Shown: positions 38,234-48,079 of the stretch, piece after piece
Numbering within the stretch: the first letter of the stretch is position 1
Layout of the letters: each line of letters opens with the position of its first letter
Assembly (NCBI GenBank): GCA_963734635.1
Contig: CAVTIA010000003.1
Span: forward strand, 930,001 to 994,000
Direction: 5' to 3'
Source of the DNA: DATCJA01 sp963734635
Lineage (GTDB): Bacteria; Acidobacteriota; Vicinamibacteria; Vicinamibacterales; UBA2999
DNA: 64,000 nt
Position numbers and translations under genes: made by a program
Notes under the pieces: generated by a model
Told to the model about the DNA's origin: nothing
The model's database searches: none
The model's input: the letters and a program-made list of their open reading frames with translations, nothing else

Positions 38234-38461
38234 TCAATGAATCTGCGGCAGCGGAATGACAATTTCGCCGACCTTCACTTGGGCGTCGACCGGCGCGTCG
38301 ATGCGCACGACGTCCTTGCTCTTCTTCTGATCGCGAACGGTGGACAGCACGTGGCCCTTGACCGCCATGCCTCCATCAACCAACGTGATGGTAAACGTGC
38401 CGCTCAATTTGATCACATTGCGCTCGATCAGGTTGCTCACGAGGTCATCGAATATCGACAT
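38234..38461 (-). CDS. Hypothetical protein (75 aa)
   Basis: Starts 'MSIFDDLVSNLIERNVIKL' and contains 'GMAVKGHVLSTVRD' and 'VKVGEIVIPLPQIH'. Like its neighbour at 37862, it pairs an N-terminal helix with beta strands. The two may be distant relatives or partners. No known family was recognised. Confidence 0.6.
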   Translation of the reverse strand: MSIFDDLVSNLIERNVIKLSGTFTITLVDGGMAVKGHVLSTVRDQKKSKDVVRIDAPVDAQVKVGEIVIPLPQIH

Positions 38462-38497
38462 GTTTTGGTCCTCGGCGTAGCTATCAGTCTTGGGTCC

Positions 38498-40964
38498 CTA
38501 CTGGGCTTCCCCACCCGGCTGGGCGACTCCCGGTGGCGGCAGGCGGCGCAGCGCGTCTTTCCACTCTTCAGGGCCGGTGAACATCTCCTCCGGGAAGCGC
38601 CGGTGCGCCAGCATGTTTTCGTAGATCCTGGCGTCGTACACGTTGTTGGCCATGCCCGCCAGATATTCCAGCCGGAGGTTGCGGTCGGTATTGATCTGGG
38701 CGTTTGCCAGCCAGGGACGCAGATCCGTCGCCTGACCCGCGTACGTGGCGAGAAGACCCGGCACACCGGGGATTTCCACCTCATCGAGCGCCGCGACAAT
38801 CCTGGCATGATCGGGCCGCTCGAGCCGCTCCTGCAGCGCGGCCGGATCGATGCGCAGCGGCTCGGGCCGGGCGAGCATGACCACGTCATATCCTCCCCCG
38901 CCCGCGTACTGGTTGCTCCAGATGGTGCCGTTCGGAAAGACGTCGAAGAACGTGGCAATCTCGCTCTTGACCACGTCCTCGGAGCTCTGGTAGAGCGGCA
39001 CCCACTGCGTGACGACGCCGCCCGGATTGAGGTGCGCCCTCACCTGCTCGAAGTATTCCTTCGTATAGAGCGCCGCCGCGCCCTTCACCCATGGATGAAT
39101 CGGGTCGGACGTAATCACGTCGAACTTCTCGTCCGTCGTCAGGATGTAGTGCCGCGCATCGTCATAGACGACCTCGACGCGCGGATCGCTCAGGACTTCG
39201 TTGTTCTCTTTGCCGAAAAATGCACCCACCGTCCGCGGGATGAGCGGCTCGATCTCGCAGATCACGATTCGTTCGACGCTCGGATGCAGGACGAACGAAC
39301 CGGCTGTCACACCCGCCCCGAAGCCGACGACGAGCACGGTGCGCGGGCGCGGATGCATCAGCGCCGACACGTGGCCGAGAAGGCGCTGCAGCCGCATGTC
39401 GTGCACCTCGGTCGAGGCTTCGACCTTGCCGCTGACGTGAAAGTTCCGTATGCCCCCTTCCGACTCCGACACCGCGATCGACGCGTTCAACCCCTCACCC
39501 TGGTACAGAAAGCGCGCCCCCCTGAACGTCGCGATCTGCCTCCCGTAGCCGATTAGTTCGGGAGGCACAGGGGCGACGCTGGCCGAGGCGAGGAACGCCA
39601 ACACGAGCGCCCCCAGTGCCAGGCCGCCACGCCGGGACGCCGGCAGGGGCGGCTGCGCCGGGGACGGCGCCATCAGCATCACGAGAGCAGCCGCTGCCGC
39701 GGTCCAGATCAGAGAGCCGCTGCGCGCCGAGCGTTCCGAAACCGGGGACGAGCGCCAGACTGACGATCAGCGCACCCCGCGACTGCGCCAAGGGTATTTG
39801 CCGCATACAGCCCCGCGACCAGACGTGCGGGATCGGGTGCTCCGGGGGCGATGGCTGCCAGTGCAATCGGAAAGCTGGCGCCCCAGAAAAAGGCTGCCGG
39901 CATCACGGCAATGACCACGCGAAGCAAATCGATCTGAAGGTTGAACCACGGTCCTGTCGCGAGCGCCGGATCGATCGGCCAGTAGGGAAATGCCCGGCTC
40001 ATCAGCGCAGCCGCCCAGGCAACGGCCACCATGACGCCCATCTGACATACGGCGAGCGCGACGTCAGGACGCCGTGACTTGGCGCGCCGCCCATGTGCCA
40101 GCTGCACTCCCGATTCCGAGCCCGGCGAGAAATGCAGCCGCGATCATCGAGAACGTGTAGACGGTGCCGCCGAGCAACAGGGCCAGAATGCGCGTCCAGA
40201 CAACCTCGGCCCCCAGCGCGGCGAATCCCGACAGCGCAATCGCCGCGTAGGTCGATCGACCGGTGCGGGAGATGAGACGCGGCTCCTTCGGCTTTCCCGG
40301 CTGCGTCTGCTGAGCCGGCGACGCCGCCATCAGCAGCGCGAGCGCCGCGACGCCGGCGTTTACGGCAACGGCAACGTAGGTCGCCGTCGGCATGTCGAAC
40401 ACGCGCAGCAGGTAAAAGCCGGAGACCAGCGACCCCAGCACCGCACCGGCGATATTGCCGCCGTAAAAGAAGCCGAGCCACGCGACGCCGTCCGGCGTGC
40501 TATCCACCCAACGCGCCACCGCCGGGAGCGTGGCGCCCATCAGCATCGTCGGCGGCAGCAGCAGAAGACCGCAAAGAACGCCGCGCAGCAGAATTCCCGC
40601 GAAGCCCTGCCCGATGTCGGGAACGTAGACATGGCTCAGGGCCGGTAACCCGAGCACGATCAGAATGCCGCACGCAGCGATCCCGAGCTCCAGATAGGCG
40701 TAAACCCGAAGGGGATGCCGATCTGCCGGTATCAAGCCGGGGAGCCAGCAGACTGCCGGCACACAGGCCACCCATGAACGTCGCCAGCAGCACGCCGAGC
40801 GACACGGCCGTGGCCCCGATCACGAGCTGAATCAGCTGAAACCAGACGATTTCGTAAATCAGCGCCGCCGCCCCGCTCCCGACGAACAGCAGCAGCACGA
40901 GCGGGAGCCTCCGTGGCGAGGGCGCGACCGCGGCCGGCTTGCCGCGTTCCTTTCTTTCACGCAT
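38498..40964 (-). CDS. Membrane-fused spermidine-synthase-like protein, frameshifted
   Basis: About 820 residues when repaired. The N-terminal 450 residues are multi-pass ('LLLFVGSGAAALIYEIVWFQ', 'LGAEVVWTRILALLLGGTVY', 'MPAAFFWGASFPIALAA'), and the C-terminus is a spermidine-synthase-like Rossmann domain ('TVLVVGFGAGVTAGSFVL', 'FDVITSDPIHPWVKGAAALY'). Such fusions are common and uncharacterised; a polyamine or a non-polyamine product is possible. Four breaks near 40770, 40075, 39775 and 39690 are all net +1. Downstream are two small genes in the same direction. Confidence 0.82.
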
Positions 40965-41140
40965 GGCGTACGGGCTACTCTATCCGATTCCCGAAGCATT
41001 CGAGGGCATCGGGCGGGGGGCTGTTTCCTTGACTCCCCCCGGCCTGCGTGTTACAAACGCGCGACTTCGTTTCGATTCGGTGCGCCCCTCGCGCCGACAG
41101 CCCGTTGCTGCGAGCTGTCTTTGAGAAACGAGGAGGTGGT

Positions 41141-44100
41141 ATGCACAGTTGGGTGCCGAGGCAGAGCCAGTATGTCGCGCAATGTCGTTCATCACATGTT
41201 GCATGCTGATGATCGTGCCGCTCGCCTACGGGCAGCAGGTCACGAGCACGTTCAACGGTCGGATTCTCGACCAGGGAGACGCTGTGCTCCCTGGGGTCAC
41301 TGTCACGGCCACCAACGTCAGCACCGGCGTGGTGCGGACCACGGTCACCAACGAGGAAGGCCAGTACTCCATTCCGGGACTCGAGACCGGGACGTATAGG
41401 CTTGAAGACCGACCTGGCGGGCTTCGCATCCGCGATGCGCGACAATGTCAGGCTCGACGTCAATTCGATCCTCGACCGTCGATTTCAGGCTATCCCTGGC
41501 CGGTCTGACCGAGACCGCTGACGGTTACCGGGCGAGGCGCCACTCATCGAGACGACGCAGTCGAAGCTGGCCAACACGATTGAGTGCGACCGAGCTGCAG
41601 AACCTGCCGAGCCTCACGCGCACGATCAGCGGCCTGCTGGAGCTGCTGCCCGGAGCCACGCCGGTTGCCCCGTTGCACCGGACGAAGGAGAACGTCGGGA
41701 CCGTGTCGTACGGCGGGATCGTCTGGGTGGCAACGTCGACGATGAACGTGGACGGCGCCGACAACCGCGACAACCACTACAGCGGTCCGCTGCTGACGTT
41801 CACGACCGAGAGCCTGGAGCAGTTCCAGCTCGCTCGAGCCAGTTCACCGCGGCGACGGCCGCACGGGCGGTGCGGCGGTCACCCTGGTCACCAAGTCGGG
41901 GACCAACCAGCTGCACGGGTCGGCGTTCGGTTACGAGCGCGATCGGAAGCTGATGCGAAGGACTTCTTCGTCCAGAAGAGGCAACGGGGAGAAGGCGCCG
42001 TTCAGCCGGCAGCAGTTCGGTGGATCGATCGGCGGTCCGATCATCCGGAACCGGATGTTCTTCTTCGGCGCGCTCGAGCAGCAGTTCGAGGATCTCAACG
42101 GTTCGTTCCGGAACAGAATGTACGAACGAGCTCGACGTTCTGGTGCGGGCGAAGCGGGCCGGACAGCTCCCGCCGGGCTCGTCAATCCCGATCACCCCCG
42201 TATCGGCAGCACAGCCCTTCGGACTGCGGATGTATTCACTCAAGGGCACCGCACAGCTCAACAACGCCCACTCGGTCTCGATGGCGCTACGCCGGCCAGC
42301 ACGAAGGGCGGGACTCGGTCACCTGGACCCTCAACAACGACGACGGCCAGCCCGACGACTTCACCATCGACGGCGTTCAGCGCCGTCGGCCAGCACAACT
42401 GGGTGATCGGGAACGCGGGCCTGAATCAGATTACGGTGCAGGCCAACCACGTCGACTACCTCGCCGATGTGTGGAACCGGGCTACGGGAGAAGCACTACA
42501 CGAAAGACTTCCCGAACGTGGACATCCTCCCGGCGCGGCTGGCCTTTCCGACGGTCACGACAGGGGCAGGCGGTGACGCCGGCACGATGGCCAACCGCTG
42601 GGTATTCCAGGTTCGCGACGACGTGTCGCTGCTCCAAGGCAACCACGCGTTCAAGTTCGGGTTCAACTTCAACCGCCTGTATCAACCTGGGCATCCTGAA
42701 CGGGAACGAGCATTACGCGACGCTCACATTCTTCGACGACGCGTCGACAATCCTGAACAACACCAACGGCCGGTATCCCCAGGGCTTTCAGACACCGGGC
42801 ATCGTCCGAGCCGGTGGCAGCAGGCCAATGGCGGCGCCGTGAACGGTCAGGGGTATTGGGCCGACACGCTCAACACGGCACACCAGTTGTCGACGTGGTT
42901 CCAGGACGACTGGCGCGCTACGCCTCGACTGACGCTGAACCTGGGCGTGCGCTACGACGTGGATCTCGAACCTGATGGACGAGAACAACTTCGAGATCAA
43001 CGCCACGCGGCAGGCGCTCGAAGCGATCGGCAATCCGGTAGGCGGCGTACCCGAAGACGCCGAAGCTGGACATCTCGCCGCGCGTGGGATTCGCCTACGA
43101 CCTGTCGGGGTGACGGACGGCGCGTGCTGCGCGGCGGCTACGGCCTGTACTTCGACCAGTACAACACCGCGGCGGCGGCCGGCGACATCACCGCCCAGGC
43201 GCGACGACCGCTCAACGCCCTTGCTACGCTGACCAACACCGCCATCGGCGTCGGCCAGCTGGCGACGTACAGGTTCGGCATCGACCCGATTCCGCCTCAG
43301 CCGACCGAAGGCAACAGGCTGCCGCTCGGCTCGCAGGGCCAGTGGATCGATCCGGAAATGATCGATCCGCGCACCCACCAGGCGCACATCGGGTACGCGC
43401 ATGAGCTGTTCGCGAACACGACGCGTCGCCGTGGACTACACCCACATCGAGGGGCGCAACGAGAAGCGCCAGACCAACATCAATCCGATTCTCAACGGAC
43501 GCCGGCGGCTGGCAGACGACTTCCTGCGCGTGTATGGCGTCGCCAACTACCTGTCCGATGTGCGAATCCTCGCCGGCATCAACAAGTCGCGGTACGACGC
43601 GCTGACGTTCCTCTTCCGGCGTCGCATGCCGCGCATGACGGTGCAGGCGCACTACACGCTGGCGGGCTCCGTATTCGTACGGCGGATCCACCGGCAATCG
43701 CTCCGGCGCCGGGCTGCCGCAGGTTTGGGATCAGCCGTTCGCTGACGGCGAATGGGGACCCAACGGGCCTGACGAGCGGCACCGGTTCGTCTTCACTGGC
43801 GTTCTCGAGGCGCCGTTCGGAGTGCAGCTGTCACCGATCGTGCAGTGGGCGAGCGCCCGGGCCTACAATCTGACCGCGGGCTTGGACCTCAACGCGGACG
43901 GCAACAACAACGACCGGTGGGTCGATCCCGCCAACGGTCAACAGGTTTCGTTGAACTCGGCACGGGGAGACAATACGTTCGTATTCGACTTGCGAACGAC
44001 GAAGTTCATACCGCTTGGCGGGGAAAGGAGGCTCGGCATATTCGTCGAAGCCTTCAACCTCTTCAATACGGTGAACTTCGGGAGCGCCTATCAGGGCAAT

Positions 44101-44193
44101 GGACGGAGCGCGACGTTCAGGCAGGCTAACGGGTACATACCGAGCATCGGCATCCCGCGGCAGGTGCAAGTGGGGGCTCGATTCCTCTTCTGA
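41141..44193 (+). pseudogene. Oar-like TonB-dependent receptor, heavily frameshifted
   Basis: Outer-membrane receptor remnant or mis-sequenced gene of about 1000 codons. AGGAGGT precedes ATG 41141. The signal is 'SFITCCMLMIVPLAYGQQ'; an N-terminal carboxypeptidase-regulatory domain follows ('VLPGVTVTATNVSTG', 'TVTNEEGQYSIPGLETGTYR'), then plug and barrel segments ('VDGADNRDNHYSG', 'GGSIGGPIIRNRMFFFGALE', 'STWFQDDWRATPRLTLNLG') and a C-terminal Phe. The frame changes at least 14 times, always +1. A strong terminator follows. This family takes up large substrates or shapes the surface; none can be assigned. Confidence 0.85.
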
Positions 44194-44211
44194 GGGGTCG
44201 GGCCTCTCTTT

Positions 44212-44277
44212 GGCGCGCTTTGCGCGCCTAGAAAGCCGTCCGCAACCACGTTCTCACGGGTTGCGGGCGGCTTTTTT
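44212..44277 (+). terminator. Strong intrinsic terminator with a second hairpin
   Basis: gccgtccgcaacc (44235-44247) pairs with ggttgcgggcggc (44259-44271), with one wobble, and is followed by TTTTTT: a textbook terminator for the receptor gene. A separate perfect 7-bp hairpin, ggcgcgc-ttt-gcgcgcc, lies at 44212-44228. Confidence 0.9.
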
Positions 44278-44353
44278 CATTTCACGGATCTACGAATCGA
44301 CGAATTTACGAATTGCTATTGCAGCATTTCGTACGACAGGTCTTCATGCCAGC

Positions 44354-44968
44354 TCAGGTGTCCGACAGACGCGGGTGCGCGAGCAGGCGTGCGAGTGCGC
44401 TTGCGACGTTCGGACCGTCCACATCTACGTGGGTGTGCTGAGCGCACACCTCATCGAGCTTTGCGTTTTTGTAGAAGTGCCCCATTGCGTACCCGCAGAG
44501 GAGTGAGTAGCTTTTCGTCTGCGCCAGTTCGTTCCAAAGTACCTCGAGACGGATGGCGGCGTCCTGTTCATCCTCCTGCCAAAGCACGTCCACCATCTGC
44601 CCGAAAATCCGGACGGTGCAGTCGCTGCGGCCCTTGCACGCCCGCTCGATCACCCTGCTCATCCCTTCCGTAAACCGGGTCTCGTCCGGTTTACCATCGA
44701 CCATGAATGTTGCGAGCGTATCGCGTGCGTCGAGCAGCAGAAGGGCCTCCGAACGCTGAAGCTCTACGACGTCCAGCGACCTGCCCTGCAACTCCCGCAA
44801 GACAGCGGCACGTTGTGCGGGGGTGGCGACGACAATTCCCGGTTGATTGTCGGTGAATCCGGCATGCAGGAATTCGGCGACGATCACGGCAAGGGACCGG
44901 TCGGTGTCGTAAAAGCGAACCGCATGTGGATTCTTAAAGACAGGCAAGGATTCTTCGTTTGGTTTCAT
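44354..44968 (-). CDS. MEDS (DcmR-like sensory) domain protein
   Basis: About 204 residues from ATG 44968. The MEDS domain is indicated by 'HAVRFYDTDRSLAVIVAEFL', 'QPGIVVATPAQRAAVL' and 'VRIFGQMVDVLWQEDEQDAA'. It is the ligand-binding domain first seen in DcmR and in sensor kinases; this copy stands alone with no output domain. It may bind a small hydrophobic or chlorinated ligand, or regulate a kinase in trans. It converges on the receptor gene. Confidence 0.85.
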   Translation of the reverse strand: MKPNEESLPVFKNPHAVRFYDTDRSLAVIVAEFLHAGFTDNQPGIVVATPAQRAAVLRELQGRSLDVVELQRSEALLLLDARDTLATFMVDGKPDETRFTEGMSRVIERACKGRSDCTVRIFGQMVDVLWQEDEQDAAIRLEVLWNELAQTKSYSLLCGYAMGHFYKNAKLDEVCAQHTHVDVDGPNVASALARLLAHPRLSDT

Positions 44969-45086
44969 GTAAGGCCCCGTTTGCTGCTCTGCGGTTCTGG
45001 AGACTCTATGCTCGTGGCCGTCTCGCGCATCCGTACGATCATATCGTGCGGCGCGAAACCGGAAGGCAGACAACGCGATGGCCGCC

Positions 45087-45108
45087 CCGGAGACCTGAAG
45101 GTCTCCGG
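45087..45108. repeat. Compact hairpin ccggagacct-GA-aggtctccgg
   Basis: A perfect 10-bp stem with a GA loop lies in the gap between the OM-barrel stop and the MEDS gene. The GA-loop architecture matches 9589-9606 and 55051-55072. Confidence 0.75.
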
Positions 45109-45140
45109 CTTCCGATTACTGGTCTCTAAGCTGATCCGTT

Positions 45141-45731
45141 TCAGAACGGGAATACGATGCCTACGGCGAAGCGAACGCCGTTGCCTGCATCTTCTTCGAG
45201 AACTCGGAAATAGCTGCCGGCCAGGCGGAGCCGCATGCTGTCGGTGAGGCCGATGTTGACACCGCCGCCAAGGTCGATTGCCGCGTCACTCGTGGATTCC
45301 GATTCGTCGAACGTGAATGTTCGTCCGGCGATGGTGGTGCTCCCTTCGGCATCGACCGCGCCATGCGCGAGCCCGACCAGTGCCTGCACGAAGGGCGTGA
45401 TCCGGGGATTCCGGGGCAGGCTGAATCGCACACCTCCCATGAATGTATGCACGCGCGCGTCCGCAGACACCGCGACCTGGATGCCGCCCACGCTGCGGGT
45501 CTCGTCGAAGCTCTTGTAGTGCCCTGCCACTTCCGCGACCACTCCGAAGGTGCTCGTGATGTTGCCGAGCACGTCGGCGTACCAGCCCGCGGTGAAGGTC
45601 TGCTCCTCGATGTTCAGGACACGCCATCCAGCCGACAGCTCCCCCGCGCCATTCTGGGCAAGTGCGGGCTGCGGCAGGACCATCAGAAACGCACCGAATG
45701 CGGCGACGAGGGAAATGCGCAAACGCGTCAT
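45141..45731 (-). CDS. Outer-membrane beta-barrel protein
   Basis: About 196 residues from ATG 45731 (GGAGAG upstream). The signal peptide ends at 'ALAQNGAG'. Alternating-residue strands recur ('FTAGWYADVLGNITSTFGVV', 'RVHTFMGGVRFSLPRNPRIT') and the chain ends 'FAVGIVFPF', with the C-terminal aromatic expected of OM barrels. The size suits an eight-stranded barrel of the OmpW/OmpA type. It is divergent from the Thr-rich secreted gene at 45970. Confidence 0.78.
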   Translation of the reverse strand: MTRLRISLVAAFGAFLMVLPQPALAQNGAGELSAGWRVLNIEEQTFTAGWYADVLGNITSTFGVVAEVAGHYKSFDETRSVGGIQVAVSADARVHTFMGGVRFSLPRNPRITPFVQALVGLAHGAVDAEGSTTIAGRTFTFDESESTSDAAIDLGGGVNIGLTDSMRLRLAGSYFRVLEEDAGNGVRFAVGIVFPF

Positions 45732-45969
45732 GTGACTCTCCGTCATGTCAATGGGGCTATTTCGTCTCTCTCCGTATCGGCGATGTCGTCTGGTCCGCAC
45801 AGGCGTGGCGTCCTGCCAACCTCGAAGGTCCGCTCACAGTTCTGAGCGCCAACCGGCGTGTCCCGTCGTTGAACACCGCCGTAACTGTCTGAGCGGCTTG
45901 TCCTTCGCGTGGTCCCTTGCAAGGCATTGTTCTTGGAGAGTTTCCCGGGTCTGGGGAGGACTCACACAA

Positions 45970-46803
45970 ATGAAACGATTCCGACTCTTTGCCACGGCGG
46001 CGGCGATTGCGGCGGTCAGCGTCACTCCGGTTGCAGCGCAGGGCAAGTCTGGCGCAGCACCCAAGGGTGGTAAGCAGCCGACGACTTCTGCAGCACCGAC
46101 CAACCATGGCCAGTCGCAAAAGGCCGCGGGAAACACTTCGTCGAGCACCACTACCAGCCCGGGCAGCAACGGTGCCGCGAAGAGTGCGGCCGCGAAGACG
46201 TCGAACCCGGGCGCCGGAAAGAAGCCGGTGACGACGGCCGGCACGACGACCGGGACCACGACCGGCACGACCTCCGGAAGCACGACTACGGGCACGACGA
46301 CCACCACCGGCACCACGACGACCGCAGCGGCGACGCCGAACGCCTTGTCGATGAAGATCTCGAAGAATCCTTCGCAGGCCGCGCGGATCAAGGGAATGCT
46401 GCCTGAAGGGATGACGCTCGAAGCGGCCACCGCCGGCTGGAAGAGTCGGGGCAGATGATTGCCGCGCTCAATGCATCCAAGAACCATGGGATCGATTTCG
46501 CCGCCCTGCAGACCGCGATGACAGTTGACGGTCTGAGCCTTGGACAGGCGGTGAAGCAGGCGAGTCTGACGCCGCCGACGTCGACGACGGGCACTGGCAC
46601 GACGACGGGAACCGGCACTGGCAACACGTCAGGCACCGGCAGCACGTCGGGCAGCGGTAGTACGTCTGGAACAGGTAGTTCGTCTGGAACCGGCAGCACC
46701 TCCGGGACCGGTACACAGCTGGCAGCGGGAGCACTTCGGGTACCGGCGCACCTCGAGCAGCGGCACGACCGGGAGCTCCGGCGCGACGACATCGAGCAAC
46801 TAG
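45970..46803 (+). CDS. Secreted Thr/Gly/Ser-rich protein with a small conserved core, frameshifted
   Basis: GGAGG lies 10 bases before ATG 45970. After the signal peptide ('VSVTPVAAQGKSG') come two low-complexity tracts built from TTG and GTGSTSG words, separated by a folded core: 'ISKNPSQAARIKGMLPEGMT', 'MIAALNASKNHGIDFAALQ', 'LSLGQAVKQA'. The core is split by a break at about 46450 (net -1 or +2, in a G run). Two more breaks occur near 46715 and 46755. Similar cores with flexible flanks occur in other secreted proteins of this group as I recall. Probably a surface or matrix protein. Confidence 0.65.
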
Positions 46804-46814
46804 AACACACGTAA

Positions 46815-46880
46815 GTCAACGGTCAGAAGTCAAAGGTCAAGGGTGAAGAGTCAATTTGCTTTTTGCCCTTTGACCTTCCG
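46815..46880. repeat. Short-period inverted stretch (GTCAAAGG type)
   Basis: The left side has 'gtcaaaggtcaaggg' and the right side 'gccctttgacctt'; the gap separates two same-direction secreted-protein genes. It is weaker than the other arrays and partly A/G-rich. Confidence 0.5.
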
Positions 46881-46898
46881 TCGAGAGGCACCGCCATC

Positions 46899-47858
46899 GT
46901 GACAACACGTTCATTTCCCCTCACTGCAGCTCTCGCTACCGGTCTTGTGATCGCAGTTGCCGTGAGCGCCAGCGCACAAGGCAACGGGAACGGCAACGGC
47001 CGGCCCAAAGCACCGAAACCGACGGCGCCAGCACCGAGCTCGCCGACGACCAGTGCCCCGACATCAAGTTCACAGCCGTCAGCGCCGACGACGAGCGCCT
47101 CATCGTCGAGCACGTCGACATCGATCACTGATGGCGGCACAGATCCTTCGGCCTCGATCGTCACGTTTCGACAGTTCGGCTCGTGGCTCGACGACGCGAG
47201 CGCCGGAACGCCCGGTGAGGGATATGTCAGCATCGGTGTCGGCTACTGGCGGTTGTCTGGAATGAGTCAGATCAACATGCCGATGCTGGGCGCCGGCGTC
47301 GGTGTGACCGATCGAATGCAGTTGAGCGCCACCGTGCCGTTCTACAACGTCCGGTACGAAGGCGGCTCGGCGCGCGGACTCGACGACATTTATCTCGGCG
47401 CCAAATACACGCTGATCGATCCCACATTGACGATCAGCGAATTTGGGCTGGCCGTCAGCCCTGTCATGGAAGTTCTGAGCCCGGGGGCACCCGGAGGGCG
47501 CGTGCATTTCGCAATTCCGGTCAGCATGGAGCTGCGGCGGGCGCCCTTCCGCGTCTACGGATCGGCCGGCTACTTCACCCGCGGCTCGGTGTTCACGGGC
47601 GGTGCGCTCGAATGGATGTCGCCGTCGGGAATGGTTCTCACCGGCGTGCTCACCCAGTCATATTCGTTGAAGGGAGACCCCGTGCTCGACCAGATGATGG
47701 TCGGACGGCAGCGGCTCGACGCCATAGGGAGCGCAGCGTATCCCCTCGGGAGCGTGGCTGTCGCGTACGCGAGTGTCGGGCGCAGCCTCAGCAGTCTCGA
47801 GGAGGGCGGCACGAGTCTCGCCCTGACCGGCGGAATGTCGGTGAGATTTTCGCGGTAG
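46899..47858 (+). CDS. Outer-membrane transporter-like beta-barrel with Ser/Thr/Pro linker
   Basis: About 319 residues, start GTG 46899. A signal peptide ('AVAVSASAQGNGN') is followed by a Pro/Ser/Thr-rich linker of about 60 residues and then a barrel with 'GYVSIGVGYWRLSGMSQINM', 'RMQLSATVPFYNVRYEGG' and a terminal 'MSVRFSR'. Its tract composition resembles the neighbouring Thr-rich protein, so the two may work together on the cell surface. Confidence 0.68.
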   Translation: MTTRSFPLTAALATGLVIAVAVSASAQGNGNGNGRPKAPKPTAPAPSSPTTSAPTSSSQPSAPTTSASSSSTSTSITDGGTDPSASIVTFRQFGSWLDDASAGTPGEGYVSIGVGYWRLSGMSQINMPMLGAGVGVTDRMQLSATVPFYNVRYEGGSARGLDDIYLGAKYTLIDPTLTISEFGLAVSPVMEVLSPGAPGGRVHFAIPVSMELRRAPFRVYGSAGYFTRGSVFTGGALEWMSPSGMVLTGVLTQSYSLKGDPVLDQMMVGRQRLDAIGSAAYPLGSVAVAYASVGRSLSSLEEGGTSLALTGGMSVRFSR

Positions 47859-47935
47859 CGCAGCCTCGGCCTGCGGCGCAATCTTGTAAACCACGAGAAA
47901 CACGAAAATCACGAAGAACATCGCCTCGCGATCGT

Positions 47936-47997
47936 CGTGACACTAACGTGCTGAAGCTCGTTTTCTGACAAATAGTTGCGAGCGCGTTAGTGTCACG
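47936..47997. repeat. 13-bp inverted repeat cgtgacactaacg
   Basis: 47936-47948 pairs perfectly with 47985-47997 across a 36-nt loop. It lies between two convergent genes, beside a second stronger hairpin and after a 9-nt-period CACGAAAAT-type stretch at about 47892-47925. Confidence 0.75.
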
Positions 47998-48018
47998 TTC
48001 GTGCCAGCGCTGGTCCGA

Positions 48019-48064
48019 GGACACAGCGCGGCATGTTTGGTTGCGGCCATGCCGCGCTGTGTCC
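48019..48064. terminator. 17-bp perfect hairpin between convergent genes
   Basis: ggacacagcgcggcatg (48019-48035) pairs with 48048-48064 with a 12-nt loop. The position between converging genes suits a bidirectional terminator, but no T-tract follows on either strand. Confidence 0.6.
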
Positions 48065-48079
48065 TTCGTGGTTACGGAC

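Noticed and set aside
38042..39556. 504-residue plus-strand frame opposite the small proteins and synthase-like gene
   Set aside because: Overlaps good genes on the other strand and has no domain signature.
41141..44193. Programmed frameshifting in the receptor gene
   Set aside because: More than ten shifts of one sign at unrelated sites without slippery sequences or structures cannot be programmed; insertion error fits better.
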